Below, piece by piece: positions 57,601 to 64,000 of a stretch of 64,000 bases of DNA. Under the pieces are notes generated by a model that worked only from the letters and a program-made list of their open reading frames with translations, searched no databases and was not told where the DNA came from. Numbering within the stretch: position 1 is the first letter of the stretch; each line of letters opens with the position of its first letter. Position numbers and translations under genes: made by a program. The DNA comes from Seriola aureovittata (lineage: Eukaryota > Chordata > Actinopteri > Carangiformes > Carangidae). Where the stretch lies: the NCBI RefSeq assembly GCF_021018895.1, contig NC_079368.1:8988001-9052000 (forward strand), read 5' to 3'.

Positions 57601-60299
57601 CACATACCTGCATTAGATTGAAGCGGGCCACTTCATTGATGGGAGCGTCAGAGATGATACCATACTGCTCCGGGTTGACTATAGCGGGACAGATGAAGCA
57701 GGTCAGCAGCAGGTCTGTGCACATGGTGCGCACCTCACCTACCTCAAGACGTTCCACACATGACAGCGTCTTGTACATCTGGGACACAATCCAGCGTAGG
57801 CTGTGGGGAAAGCAGTAGGTGTTCTGCTTCAAGTATCCGATAAATTTGTTGACCAGAGCTACCAGCTTGGCTTCATTGGCCTCCACAGCTGCCTGCACCC
57901 TTTGTTTGTAGCCCTCAGAGCCCTTCTCTCCAAAGCGTTCCTGCTGGGCTGGAGTGAGGCGCTCTGTAACCTTGGCTGGGTCCGTCTCCAGGTGGTCTTC
58001 ATCTTCCACCAGCAGCTGCATAATGGGTTCATGGAGGGTGGCAGTGAGGAAAAGCTTGGCTGAGTACAGGCCCTCAGAGAAGAGCTTGAAAAGGATGCTG
58101 AAGGCACAGGTTCCCCGTCGCAGCAGACGGCGAGGGTTGTCACTCTCCTTCAGCTCAAACTCTACCAGGTACCGCAACACCTGGGAGTTGGCAAGAAACA
58201 GACACGCACATGTTAGCAGTTAAAAACATTTCATCTTCGAGAGAAGCTATTAAACTGTTTCTCTAATGTGTGACACAAGACAGGTAGGACCTCTGACCTG
58301 TAGCAAATAGCTCTCATCCTCCTGCATGATACAGTTGCCATAAAGTGAGGTGAAGACTGTATGGATGACCCCCTGGGTGTGCTCCTGGTTCAGCCTCTCT
58401 CCTGCCACCAGGCAGGAAGCTACCAGTCTGGGGTTCTCCCTCAACCGGGCCAAAAACTCGCCATAGATTGTCTCCTGGAAGCCCAAAGTCTTGTAGCCAT
58501 CAATAAACTGTGTGTCCTCCAGCATTTTGGCATGTTGGCAGCATTCAGCTGGAGAGGCCTCCGCACTGTGGACAAGAGTTGTTTCATTACTAATATGTAT
58601 CATATAAAATCTCTTGTACCAACAACTGCTTTCGTTTTACAAAGGCAGTGGCTCTAAAAGAGAATATCAACATAGTTCTGACTGACAAACATTAATTCCA
58701 CCTTTACAAAATAAAGTACATCCATTACATCACATGACATGCTCAATGATCAGAAGTCTGCTCTGGCTCTGTAGTCTCCCTTTTATGACAACTGATCTAC
58801 TGTACTGTAGTGACTTCAGCTTGTGTTTGTGTTCTTGGGTGCTATCTTAGCATTTGATAAATGCACAAGACATTCTCAGATTTATGTTTCAGCATATGAA
58901 CCCGTACTAAAATATTTGCATTTAGCAGTATTTTAATATCACTTCCCGACAACATACAGTGGCAATAAAAAGTAAGTGAATTATGTATGCATTTATGTAT
59001 AAATTTGTCTTAAAATACGTTCACATCTTCATCTAAGTAACAATTATCAACAAAGACCATTTACTTCCCCAAGTAAGACACAAATCATTGTATTGTTCTT
59101 GTCCATGTTGAAAACATAATTCAAACATTCATAGTAGGTTGGAAAAAGTATGTGAGCTAGTCTAATGACATCAACAAAAGCTAAGTGGAGTCAGGAGTAA
59201 AGTTGATGAAATTAAGATTGGAGGTGCAACTGTGACACTCAAATATCCTGAGTTTGCTGTTTTGTTCTACTGAAACATGCCTCGCTAAAGAGATCTCAAA
59301 AACGTATGATCAAGAGTTGTCTTTATTTATGTATAAAGCTAGAAAGGGTTACAAAGTCATCTCAAAGAGTTTTAAATATTCTTCAAGATATTTAAAAGGT
59401 ATATTTTCACACTATTGGTCTGGCACCATGTTTGGCAATTTAAACAGCTGCTTCAACACTGACTACATGGAAGTATATACCTCTGTTGCACTTTTTGTGA
59501 TGTCATTAGTCGTTTCCTTCTTATAACTTTAAGGCTACATGTGAACATGGTGCAGGTCTGAGCAGCAGCGACTGGAAGCACTTGTTTGAGGTTATTGCTG
59601 CCAAAGGAGGTTGAACCAGCTATTAAATTCAAGGGTGCATAAACTTTTTCCACCAAAACTGCAAATATTTAATGGCTGTGTTCAATAAAGACACAAAAAA
59701 ATTGAATTGTTTGTGTGTTATTATTGTCTTTGTCTAAACTTGTGACTTACATGAAGATCAGATCATATTTTATGAGAGAAAACCAGGTCAATCCAAAGGG
59801 CTCACATACATTTTCTTGCCACTATACACTGATCAGTCATTAATGCTATCTGCTGGCATGAGTGACACAAATCACTGGCATGTAGCAGCAAATGAGAACT
59901 TTCATAACCCCCCTGACACCACAAATTGTCATTTTTACAGTTGTGTTCAGGTACAGATTAAACAAACAAGTCAGAGAGCCAAGCAGGCCATTTCTCCCTG
60001 TTTTTCAGTCTATAGGCTAAACTACGCTGACCACATCATGGCTCCCTGTCTGTACTTCCTTTTGCTATTCCTTTTCAAGGCCAGAGTGTCATGTATCATG
60101 ATGGTAGGTCTGACCTGGTGAGAATGAGACGATCGAGGTTGATCCTCTGCTGCTTGGCGATCCATGCAGCCCGGTACAGCCTCTCAGCTGTCTTCAGCAC
60201 ATCACTGTTGAGCCTCTGGATCAGCTGCTTCTCCGACGCCACATACAGCCGCTCCTGCTTCAGGTGGTGGGCCAGAGTGTGGATGTCTGGCTTCACCAT
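39547..60299 (-). CDS. gapvd1: GTPase-activating protein and VPS9 domain-containing protein 1 (Gapex-5/RAP6), 26 coding exons
   Basis: Seen: 26 GT-AG exons on the minus strand join in phase into 1447 codons plus stop, close to the roughly 1.46-1.48 kb-codon length of vertebrate GAPVD1. Residues 1-150 form the N-terminal helical region; a RasGAP-like domain follows at about 150-385, with RRGT at 172-175 as the arginine-finger region and the CFICPAIVNP block at 312-321. Residues 420-1085 are a Ser/Pro/Glu-rich, probably disordered linker with SPATTP, RSRSR and SRPSTP motifs. The VPS9 domain occupies about 1307-1447, with GADDF at 1387-1391 and a conserved Tyr at 1428. Known of the family: it is an endosomal and plasma-membrane exchange factor for Rab5/Rab31, acts in receptor endocytosis and insulin-stimulated GLUT4 trafficking, and is the homologue of worm RME-6. 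The ATG at 60299 starts MVKPDIHTLAHHLKQ, the family N-terminus. The coding region is complete; the 5' UTR is not in the window. Identification is very secure. Confidence 0.97.
40015..40212 (-). CDS. gapvd1: gapvd1 coding exon 25, VPS9 core (residues 1336-1401)
   Basis: Reads VYLKEAPWPSAQSEIRTINA, then YKTPRDKVQCILRMCSTIMN, to VFVLIR. The PGADDFVPVL motif at 1386-1395 carries the acidic residue that VPS9 exchange factors insert at the Rab nucleotide site (family knowledge). Acceptor TTTCTGGTTGCAG, donor AGG|GTAAGTCT. Confidence 0.97.
40312..40384 (-). CDS. gapvd1: gapvd1 coding exon 24 (residues 1311-1335)
   Basis: CA+A restores Gln1311, then LFHEHIQRLSKVVTATHKAL QIPE. Acceptor GTCTCACACAG, donor GAG|GTATGTTC, phase 0. 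Confidence 0.94.
41201..41414 (-). CDS. gapvd1: gapvd1 coding exon 23, start of VPS9 region (residues 1240-1311)
   Basis: Reads AFQGCTAADDKTAAVEDFLR through ERSVMNRIFKLAFYPNQDGD to ILRD. Acceptor TCCCCCCCCAG, donor GACCA|GTGAGTAG, which splits the Gln1311 codon. The LQDAQMAIERSVMNRIF helix is typical of the VPS9 N-terminal part. Confidence 0.95.
41803..41990 (-). CDS. gapvd1: gapvd1 coding exon 22 (residues 1177-1240)
   Basis: Reads RKRAPYIAYLTRCRQGLQTS to HMESKMLDFIK. Acceptor TTTCCTTTTAG, donor AAGG|GTATGTCT. Helical bundle preceding the VPS9 core. Confidence 0.95.
42149..42308 (-). CDS. gapvd1: gapvd1 coding exon 21 (residues 1124-1177)
   Basis: Reads DNEIVCFLKVQLAEAINLQD to LLAAIAEDY. 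Acceptor CTCTCTCTCTCAG, donor TACAG|GTAAATCT, ending in phase 2. Helical bundle region N-terminal to VPS9. Confidence 0.96.
42978..43090 (-). CDS. gapvd1: gapvd1 coding exon 20 (residues 1086-1124)
   Basis: AG+T gives Ser1086, then DAKKKLRLALCSADSVALPI to RNGLPDHMDPE. Acceptor TTGTGTCTACCAG, donor GAAG|GTAGGAGT. The KKKLRLALCSAD segment opens the helical region preceding VPS9. Confidence 0.94.
43223..43349 (-). CDS. gapvd1: gapvd1 coding exon 19 (residues 1044-1086)
   Basis: Reads DLCVEDSVHDSPREDTLQNI to HDSKFSF. The HDSPREDTLQNIS block is conserved. Acceptor ATATTTTCACAG, donor TTTCAG|GTCGGGCG, ending in phase 2. It appears about a dozen residues shorter than the matching mammalian segment. 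Confidence 0.93.
43446..43574 (-). CDS. gapvd1: gapvd1 coding exon 18 (residues 1001-1044)
   Basis: A symmetric 1-1 exon of 129 nt. Contains the family block AQAAEDILDKYRNIKRPSPS followed by a fish-variable Ala/Gly segment. Acceptor GGTGGGTTTGTCAG, donor GGAG|GTCAGTAA. Confidence 0.93.
43676..43747 (-). CDS. gapvd1: gapvd1 coding exon 17 (residues 977-1001)
   Basis: A symmetric 1-1 exon of 72 nt reading APIAFRKRDKQEKDDISQER IPQ, basic then acidic. Acceptor TCTCTCCTCCACAG, donor CAAG|GTTAGTCC. Confidence 0.92.
44409..44441 (-). CDS. gapvd1: candidate 33-nt cassette exon 16a of gapvd1
   Basis: Seen in the 1.5-kb intron between exons 16 and 17: a pyrimidine-rich acceptor (CTGTTGTGTTCCTCACAG), 33 open bases, and the donor CCCAG|GTAACGC. 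In the phase-1 context it inserts the 11 residues VLYWTAESDVP between AIPK and APIAF, leaving the frame intact. Use of this exon is inference and needs transcript data. Confidence 0.55.
45250..45337 (-). CDS. gapvd1: gapvd1 coding exon 16 (residues 948-977)
   Basis: An 88-nt exon reading AEDRKDSDDEKSDRNRPWWK to KRFVSAIPK; the NRPWWxKRFVSA block is conserved in the family. Acceptor TTTCCATTCAAAG, donor AAAG|GTAAGCAA, ending in phase 1. Confidence 0.94.
45505..45851 (-). CDS. gapvd1: gapvd1 coding exon 15 (residues 832-947)
   Basis: A 347-nt exon reading GSSTGTIVRPKVHYARPPHP to SPSKDSLKGE. Contains a proline-rich PPHPPPDPPIPE run (possible SH3 ligand) and QRHSFPDRLVRSRSSDIV, a basic Ser-rich stretch resembling 14-3-3/kinase sites. 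Acceptor TTTATAACCTCAG; donor GAG|GTAACCAG in phase 0. Confidence 0.95.
46350..46633 (+). repeat. dispersed percomorph repeat (SINE/LINE-tail-like)
   Basis: Contains ACCTTTGACCATTTGGCTAT, then CAAGGCATTCCTGAGATATC and GCGCTGAGGCATAATAAAAC, a block order seen in a highly repeated fish sequence. A GACGGACAGAC run lies before the G/C-rich tail. Located in the intron between gapvd1 exons 14 and 15. Confidence 0.55.
47157..47234 (-). CDS. gapvd1: gapvd1 coding exon 14 (residues 806-832)
   Basis: A symmetric 1-1 exon of 78 nt reading GAHHLTSPPSQADSLLAMFD to PLSSGE. Acceptor TTGTGTTTTTACAG, donor GAAG|GTAATTGG. The hydrophobic SLLAMFDPL segment is a plausible short binding motif in the linker. Confidence 0.93.
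47577..47696 (-). CDS. gapvd1: gapvd1 coding exon 13 (residues 766-806)
   Basis: A symmetric 1-1 exon of 120 nt reading GISATSEDIPNKIEDLRSEC to SPDGEESGH. Acceptor TTTCTGTCCTGCAG, donor CACG|GTAGGAGA. Linker region. Confidence 0.93.
48382..48516 (-). CDS. gapvd1: gapvd1 coding exon 12 (residues 721-766)
   Basis: A symmetric 1-1 exon of 135 nt reading EAPDLKQEERLQELESCSGV to STPGLSVVS. Acceptor GGTTTGTTTGCAG, donor CTCAG|GTATAAAT. Contains the SSRPSTPGLS proline-directed phosphosite-like motif. Confidence 0.95.
49795..49932 (-). CDS. gapvd1: gapvd1 coding exon 11 (residues 675-721)
   Basis: A symmetric 1-1 exon of 138 nt reading GAAAENMLGSLLCLPGSGSV to VLPSDS. Acceptor TGTCTATGTTTCAG, donor CTCAG|GTGGGGAG. 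Residues 703-719 are the second copy of the ISET-SE-WS-VL-SD repeat. Confidence 0.94.
50261..50482 (+). repeat. dispersed teleost repeat, copy A
   Basis: Begins AGGGCTGCAACTAATGGCGA and ends around CCTTTCGATCAG. It resembles a very common percomorph repeat that starts GGGCTGCAACTAACGATTA. It lies in the intron between gapvd1 exons 10 and 11. A related copy is at 62325-62550. Confidence 0.6.
51476..51516. repeat. (GA)n purine tract
   Basis: Interrupted AGAGAG units with GGATAG and ACAGAAAG spacers, in the intron between gapvd1 exons 10 and 11. Confidence 0.85.
52029..52051. repeat. A13-T10 perfect inverted homopolymer
   Basis: Thirteen As immediately followed by ten Ts, a 20-bp perfect palindrome in a gapvd1 intron. 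Confidence 0.9.
52317..52490 (-). CDS. gapvd1: gapvd1 coding exon 10 (residues 617-675)
   Basis: A symmetric 1-1 exon of 174 nt reading ATTQDNLDDKLRKFEIRDMM to DEDRLQEIA. Acceptor CTGTCTCCTTCAG, donor GCAG|GTAGGTGC. Residues 644-660 (ISETVSETWSTDVLGSD) are the first copy of an internal repeat whose second copy is in exon 11. Confidence 0.95.
52602..52727 (-). CDS. gapvd1: gapvd1 coding exon 9 (residues 575-617)
   Basis: A symmetric 1-1 exon of 126 nt reading GPSNRSNSVSSLDLEGESVS to LLEHEQ. Acceptor TTTTTTCCTCAG, donor CAAG|GTATACAT. Serine-rich linker. Confidence 0.94.
52955..53084 (-). CDS. gapvd1: gapvd1 coding exon 8 (residues 532-575)
   Basis: Acceptor CCACCCTCTAG precedes GTTTTGAAC; reads VLNLQMADGAQGDG to CSDNLEGISE. 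Donor GAGG|GTCAGTCT, ending in phase 1. Contains the conserved KLHGKPDKTLRFSLCSDNLE block. Confidence 0.94.
53420..53574 (-). CDS. gapvd1: gapvd1 coding exon 7 (residues 480-531)
   Basis: Reads AARSRSRTNIAQEGEAEASS to MMSENE, with donor GAG|GTAATGTG. The acceptor is a tandem CCAGCAG. Using the second AG gives I-A-A-R-S-R-S-R, which fits the family; using the first (start 53577) would add one Ala without changing frame. Confidence 0.93.
54949..54972 (-). CDS. gapvd1: candidate 24-nt alternative microexon 6a of gapvd1
   Basis: Seen inside the intron between exons 6 and 7: a polypyrimidine tract and acceptor (TTTTTTGCTTCCTCATTCAG), then exactly 24 open bases, then the donor CAG|GTAGAGTGG. In the phase-1 context the inserted residues are ADYGYSLP, placed just before the RSRSR segment, and no frameshift results. 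A TGC lies between the pyrimidine tract and the acceptor, the arrangement typical of SRRM4-dependent neuronal microexons (known biology). That it is spliced at all is inference. Confidence 0.6.
55924..56116 (-). CDS. gapvd1: gapvd1 coding exon 6 (residues 416-480)
   Basis: Reads VDFVRSVTAGDHLREEEHMA to NKKNRLPI and includes the conserved phospho-motif run NTPQLSPATTPANKK. Acceptor CTTCCTGCGTAG, donor CCCATAG|GTACCTAC. It ends in phase 1, so the next codon (GCx, Ala480) is split. Confidence 0.95.
57199..57333 (-). CDS. gapvd1: gapvd1 coding exon 5 (residues 371-415)
   Basis: A 135-nt exon reading SCVAAFLDVVIGGRAVETPP to QLLAL. Acceptor TTTTGTTTCTAG, donor CTG|GTAAGCGC, phase 0 at both ends. 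It closes the RasGAP-like domain. Confidence 0.95.
57432..57515 (-). CDS. gapvd1: gapvd1 coding exon 4 (residues 343-370)
   Basis: An 84-nt exon reading VGQLLQQLAMADDDADPRRK and on to KFDK. Acceptor TTGTTACACAG, donor AAG|GTTTGTG, phase 0 at both ends. C-terminal part of the RasGAP region. Confidence 0.95.
57608..58180 (-). CDS. gapvd1: gapvd1 coding exon 3, RasGAP core (residues 152-342)
   Basis: At 573 nt this is the largest coding exon. Acceptor CCAACTCCCAG precedes GTGTTGCGG, and the donor is CAG|GTATGTGG. It encodes most of the RasGAP-like fold: the arginine-finger region LLRRGTCAF at 170-178, the LRWIVSQMYKTL helix, and CFICPAIVNPEQ at 312-323. The last block aligns with the FLRFICPAI signature of Ras GAPs, but the FLR arginine position is Cys (LTCF), as is usual in the GAPVD1 family. 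Phase 0 at both ends. Confidence 0.97.
58298..58565 (-). CDS. gapvd1: gapvd1 coding exon 2 (residues 62-151)
   Basis: Acceptor CTTGTCCACAG precedes TGCGGAGG; AG+T restores Ser62 and the reading SAEASPAECCQHAK. The exon ends in frame at SYLLQ before the donor GTCAGAGG. It encodes the helical segment leading into the RasGAP domain. Confidence 0.95.
58957..59824. mobile_element. non-autonomous Tc1/mariner-type element (MITE-like), 868 bp
   Basis: Seen: the left end CAGTGGCAATAAAAAGTAAG and the reverse complement of the right end, TAGTGGCAAGAAAATGTATG, form imperfect terminal inverted repeats of about 27 bp. TA dinucleotides flank both sides. The interior has no open frame of transposase size. 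It lies in the intron between gapvd1 exons 1 and 2. TA target duplication and ends of this type are characteristic of Tc1/mariner elements of fish. Confidence 0.75.
59823..59990. mobile_element. possible remnant of a second Tc1-like element abutting the first
   Basis: Directly after the first element the sequence reads TATACACTGATCAGTCAT, resembling the start of another teleost Tc1-like family that begins TATACACTGATCAG. No matching inverted end is evident, so it is probably a truncated copy. Confidence 0.35.
60115..60299 (-). CDS. gapvd1: gapvd1 coding exon 1 (residues 1-62)
   Basis: Starts at the ATG of MVKPDIHTLAHHLKQERL, the conserved family N-terminus, and ends CTCACCAG before the donor GTCAGACC, leaving two bases (AG) for the next codon. 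The same exon probably extends upstream to 60333, where a pyrimidine-rich acceptor (ending GTGCTTCAG) lies 34 bases before the ATG. That implies at least one further 5' UTR exon outside the window. Confidence 0.95.
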
Positions 60300-60477
60300 C
60301 TTAACCAGCTCACACAGGCAGAGAGGTAAATGACTGAAGCACAAAGGGGACAAGATAGAATGGAAACAGGTAAACAAGATGTGGAACATAAAAACTTAAC
60401 AAAAGCTCTGATGATCATTCATCAAACGTCAGACCAAAGTCACATTAGCAAGATAAAAGTTAAAACTTGTGTTAAAG

Positions 60478-60785
60478 AGGAACTCCACCAGTTTCACATA
60501 TAAAAGTCAATTTACTTGTCATAGATTGTACTATTCAGCATGTGGATACAGTGGTGTCGTGTCCACTGTGGCTGTGGAGAAAAGTCTGTGAAAATAGTCT
60601 TTAGCTTTGAGATGACAAATTTATAACAGAATATGGAGTATAAAAGAAGTGGCCATTTACCAGGAAGTAGGGTCTAATAAAATGATGCTATTGGCTGCAT
60701 TATGGGAAATATAGGATGCAGTGTTTCTGGAGATTGACCCATACTAGAGACGGTATCTGATGCTTCAAATTTAACCTTTTTTTTT
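60478..60785. repeat. dispersed fish repeat in gapvd1 intron 1
   Basis: Contains GAGGAACTCCACCAGTTTCA, then GGCTGCATTATGGGAAATAT and GATTGACCCATACTAGAGAC in the order found in a common percomorph repeat I recognise. No coding capacity. Confidence 0.45.
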
Positions 60786-62074
60786 TTGTTTAATCTGTCT
60801 CCTGTAAACAGACCAATTTTATAGGAGTGAATTACGAAATAACTGCAACGATTTTTTTGGGCAGGCTCCACTGATCAGAGAGGAGAAACTGCATTTTTCT
60901 TGTGCATGTCATGGTTACTTTCTGGCATGAGACTTGTAACAATTCTGTGGCACTGGCGAACATGTGACTTAGCAAACAAACTCTCCAATGAACCCAACAA
61001 AGTTAGCATTCTGAACTAATGATTGACTTTTACTATTACTACCACATCCTTACTATACTTTTTTGCAAACAGTATCAGTATTCCTTAACTGCATTTAAAA
61101 GTAAAATATTATTCAAAAGAAAAACAGGAAATGGTTCCCTTTTCTGTAAAGGTCTGGCTGAACACAAGCTCACACATGATGCTCACGTCATGCAAGGGAA
61201 GTGATCATTTGCATTCAGAGTGTTGCAAACACTGGTGCAACAACAATAGCAAAAGCATGCTTTTTCACCAGCTCCAGAAGACGCTCCACAGCAGGATATG
61301 CAAATCACTCTTGCTTTTCCAGATACACATAGCCAAGACATACAATCCAAGCAGAGTGCATGAAATTTGAGTGATTTCTTGGTGAATGGTTTGCACAAAA
61401 GCCTCTTTGTAGCTGGTAGCTAACATAGCAAACACAGATTTAACTGTAGAGTTAGGGCTCTGGGAGGAGAATGAGACTAGACTAGAGAAAACTACCTCAG
61501 AGTGGGAATGACTGCAAGAAAGTGTCATTGCTCACAAACTAACAGACAACCACAGCGTTAGAGTTGATATGCCTGACAAATCAAATTGGTTATGCGGATT
61601 TACACACATAATGATAGGCTTTACATTGAATTCCCTTGGCAAACCAAGAATAAACAGTGATTTATTCCTCCATTTATGATTACAGTGATAGATTGTCATC
61701 GTTTTTGTAAAAAACAGGCCAAGTTTAAAGACCTATTTTAGTCAAATATCATTCCAATACAAAGAAACGTTCAGTGTGCTATTTTGTGGTTTGAGAAGAA
61801 AATGCCGAAAGTGTTTAGAAGAATTTCTTCATGAGGCGCGACGTGACTACCGCCTACTGCAAACTTTCTCAAGATATATCAACTAAAATATCAAACATTT
61901 GCTAATAACAGTTTTTAAAATGTGTTGTTTTTTATCATTTCCCATCATTATAACACAATTTTTTTTCCACTGTGTTTACTTCTTATGGCACTAGTTATCA
62001 TTATTTTATTTATCATTTTAAGACTAAGCAATTCAATTAAAAAAAATCAACAGCTGACTTGATGAAAATAACAG

Positions 62075-62335
62075 CAACACTTTACTTTAAATAACCCGGT
62101 TTAGCATTTATAATCCATATATAAACATTTAATGAACGCTTAACATGCTATAATGTAAATATTAGTCTTTATGTATTTGTTAATGTATGACTTAACACCT
62201 AAAAATGTCCTTTTAGTTGTGTACTGCCTTATAGTGTGTTATGATTCATTGTTTACATAGTGCCTATAAATGCTAAATAAGGGGCACTTAATATAAAACT
62301 TTAGCAAGATAACTGTTAGCTGCGGCTGTTTTCGT
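62075..62335. repeat. AT-rich dispersed repeat, MITE-like
   Basis: Starts CAACACTTTACTTTAAATAA and ends near GGGGCACTTAATATAAAACT. The two ends are roughly complementary in inverted orientation, and the TTTAGCATTTATAA interior recalls a widespread fish element. Boundaries are approximate. Confidence 0.4.
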
Positions 62336-62550
62336 TATTGAATAATCTGCAGATTACTTTCTGTGTAAATCAACTGGTTCAGTATAGTCTATAAGTCCAT
62401 CAATAATTTCCCAGAGCCCAAGGTGAAGTCTTACAACCATAGAAGGCTAATAAAACCAACAAATACTCACATTTGAGAGTTTAGAAACTGTGACATTTTG
62501 ACATTTTTTTAATTCAAAATTGTCTGAAACAATTAATCAACAAAAATCAA
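62325..62550 (+). repeat. dispersed teleost repeat, copy B
   Basis: Contains the blocks CCCAGAGCCCAAGGTGAAGT and CACATTTGAGAGTTTAGAAA, typical of the same family as 50261-50482, in the same orientation. Diverged and lacking a clear left end. Located in gapvd1 intron 1. Confidence 0.55.
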
Positions 62551-63323
62551 GTTAACAAGTTCATTTTAAATCTTCTATCCAAAAGAAAGATGTTGTTGAT
62601 CTATATTTTTGATGTGTCTATAGTAACAGATCTGGATATCAAAAAAAAGGGCAAATAAAAAAGTAGAATTTTCTGTTGTTTCTTTTGTTTCCATTTTACA
62701 TCTTGGCTGACAAGTACACTCTTGGTGCACTTCCACGTATACACTCAGGTTCTTCAATAAGCACATTCCTAACATACTTGGAAAGGAAGTGAAAAAGCAA
62801 CTAGGCTACTAAGTGGCTAGCAGAAAGGTTAACTGCCATTGGCCGTGGTCTGCTGTGCCCGTCAGCTCCAACACAAGCCACTACATAGAGCTACCTGGTG
62901 AGTCACTCATGGAGACCACTGAGGAACTCTAATGCAGAAGCGAAACCAAACAACAGACAGGATGAAGTCAGGCAGAATCTTCGGACTTCTGAGTTGTGTG
63001 AGAATGATCGTGGTTGTGGCAGGACAGCCACTGAATACTGGTAACATGAGTGGCAAGAGGACCAATTGTTCAACCATAGCAACTGTGTGAGCGTCATTAT
63101 TATAACAAAAAGGTAGCACAAGAGACAAGCAGCAAGGCAAAGAGATAAAATGCCAGGGCAAGTTCCACATTAGTTATTTAATAAAAACGTTTGAAAGTTC
63201 AAAATTATTGTTAAATTCAAAGTAAAAAACAACACTACTTTATATTTATTAAGACATGTAGATAAACATCACAGCACGAGAGTAAAGGTGTTTGGAACAC
63301 AGCCCACTCCTCCCACTACATGA

Positions 63324-63429
<106 letters not shown>

Positions 63430-64000
63430 ACTAATGGAACAAAATGCTTTTTATAGATATTCAAAGGATTTCACTTTCTACAAAAGGTATTCACAGTTCT
63501 AAGCCAACATCCTCTTCACGCTTCCCTTCTAGATCACTTCTTATACTGCTCAGCAAGCAAATACTGTGCATGTACTACATACACGAGGTGTATGAGTAAC
63601 CTTTCCCACTACTAGGGCTGGTTACTGAACCTTAATGCATTTTGGAGTAATGACCATAACATTTCCGTAACATCAGTTATCGAAAACTGTCAAGAAATGA
63701 AAACTGGGTGGATGTGAAAGATCACTACTCTTTCACTTTCCCCATCAAGATGTTTCCTACCAGGACTGAAGAAGCAATGTTCTGGCCCATGCATGTAGTC
63801 TTAAGGCCACCACTGCCGCAGAGGACTGTTACCCAGAATGTTCAAATGCATGACATGTCTGTCACACAAGAAGCTGTAGTGGTGTCCCAATTCTGTGGCT
63901 GGATCTTCTTAAATCCAAGTTTTTAGACCCAATACAGCATGAGGGGCAGACAAGACCTGTCCCATTTCAAAGGCTCCTCCAATTTGTGCCAAGAAAATAG

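Noticed and set aside
61840..61920. Possible promoter or CpG island for gapvd1
   Set aside because: Only a few CpGs (GAGGCGCGACGTGACTACCG), in AT-rich surroundings; not enough to call a promoter.

Overview
The window looks like nuclear DNA of a ray-finned fish, most likely a percomorph teleost. The reasons are a GT-AG split gene whose protein is close to tetrapod GAPVD1, short vertebrate-style exons in mostly short introns, very many (CA/GT)n microsatellites, a Tc1/mariner-type non-autonomous element with TA flanks, and several dispersed repeats that I recognise from percomorph genomes. No bacterial, organellar, viral or CRISPR features were seen.

Right part (about 38.8-60.3 kb, minus strand): one large gene, gapvd1 (Gapex-5/RAP6/RME-6 family), which carries a RasGAP-like domain and a Rab5-family VPS9 exchange domain. 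I resolved 26 coding exons with consistent phases from the ATG at 60299 to the stop at 39547. They give a 1447-residue protein with an N-terminal RasGAP domain, a long phospho-linker-like middle and a C-terminal VPS9 domain. Two further exon-like segments sit in its introns: a 24-nt microexon (54949-54972) and a 33-nt cassette (44409-44441). Both have strong splice signals and the phase needed to be included without a frameshift. The 5' UTR exon(s) and promoter lie beyond the right edge; 60.3-64 kb is intron 1 with repeats.

Left part (1-38.8 kb): mostly non-coding, AT-rich and gene-desert-like, with microsatellites, G-rich tracts, recognisable teleost repeats and stretches that look like conserved regulatory sequence, including a PBX:MEIS-type site at 3378. 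Two sets of plus-strand, exon-like, open segments could not be assigned to a known family. One is at the left edge (176-2250, ending in a stop and a polyadenylation signal). The other is at 29721-32802: a 99-nt ATG-starting exon joined in phase to a terminal exon with its own stop and AATAAA, giving 96 codons. They are reported as candidates.

The points most worth checking are the two alternative mini-exons of gapvd1, the ancient exon 10/11 internal repeat in its linker, and the two unassigned plus-strand transcription units.
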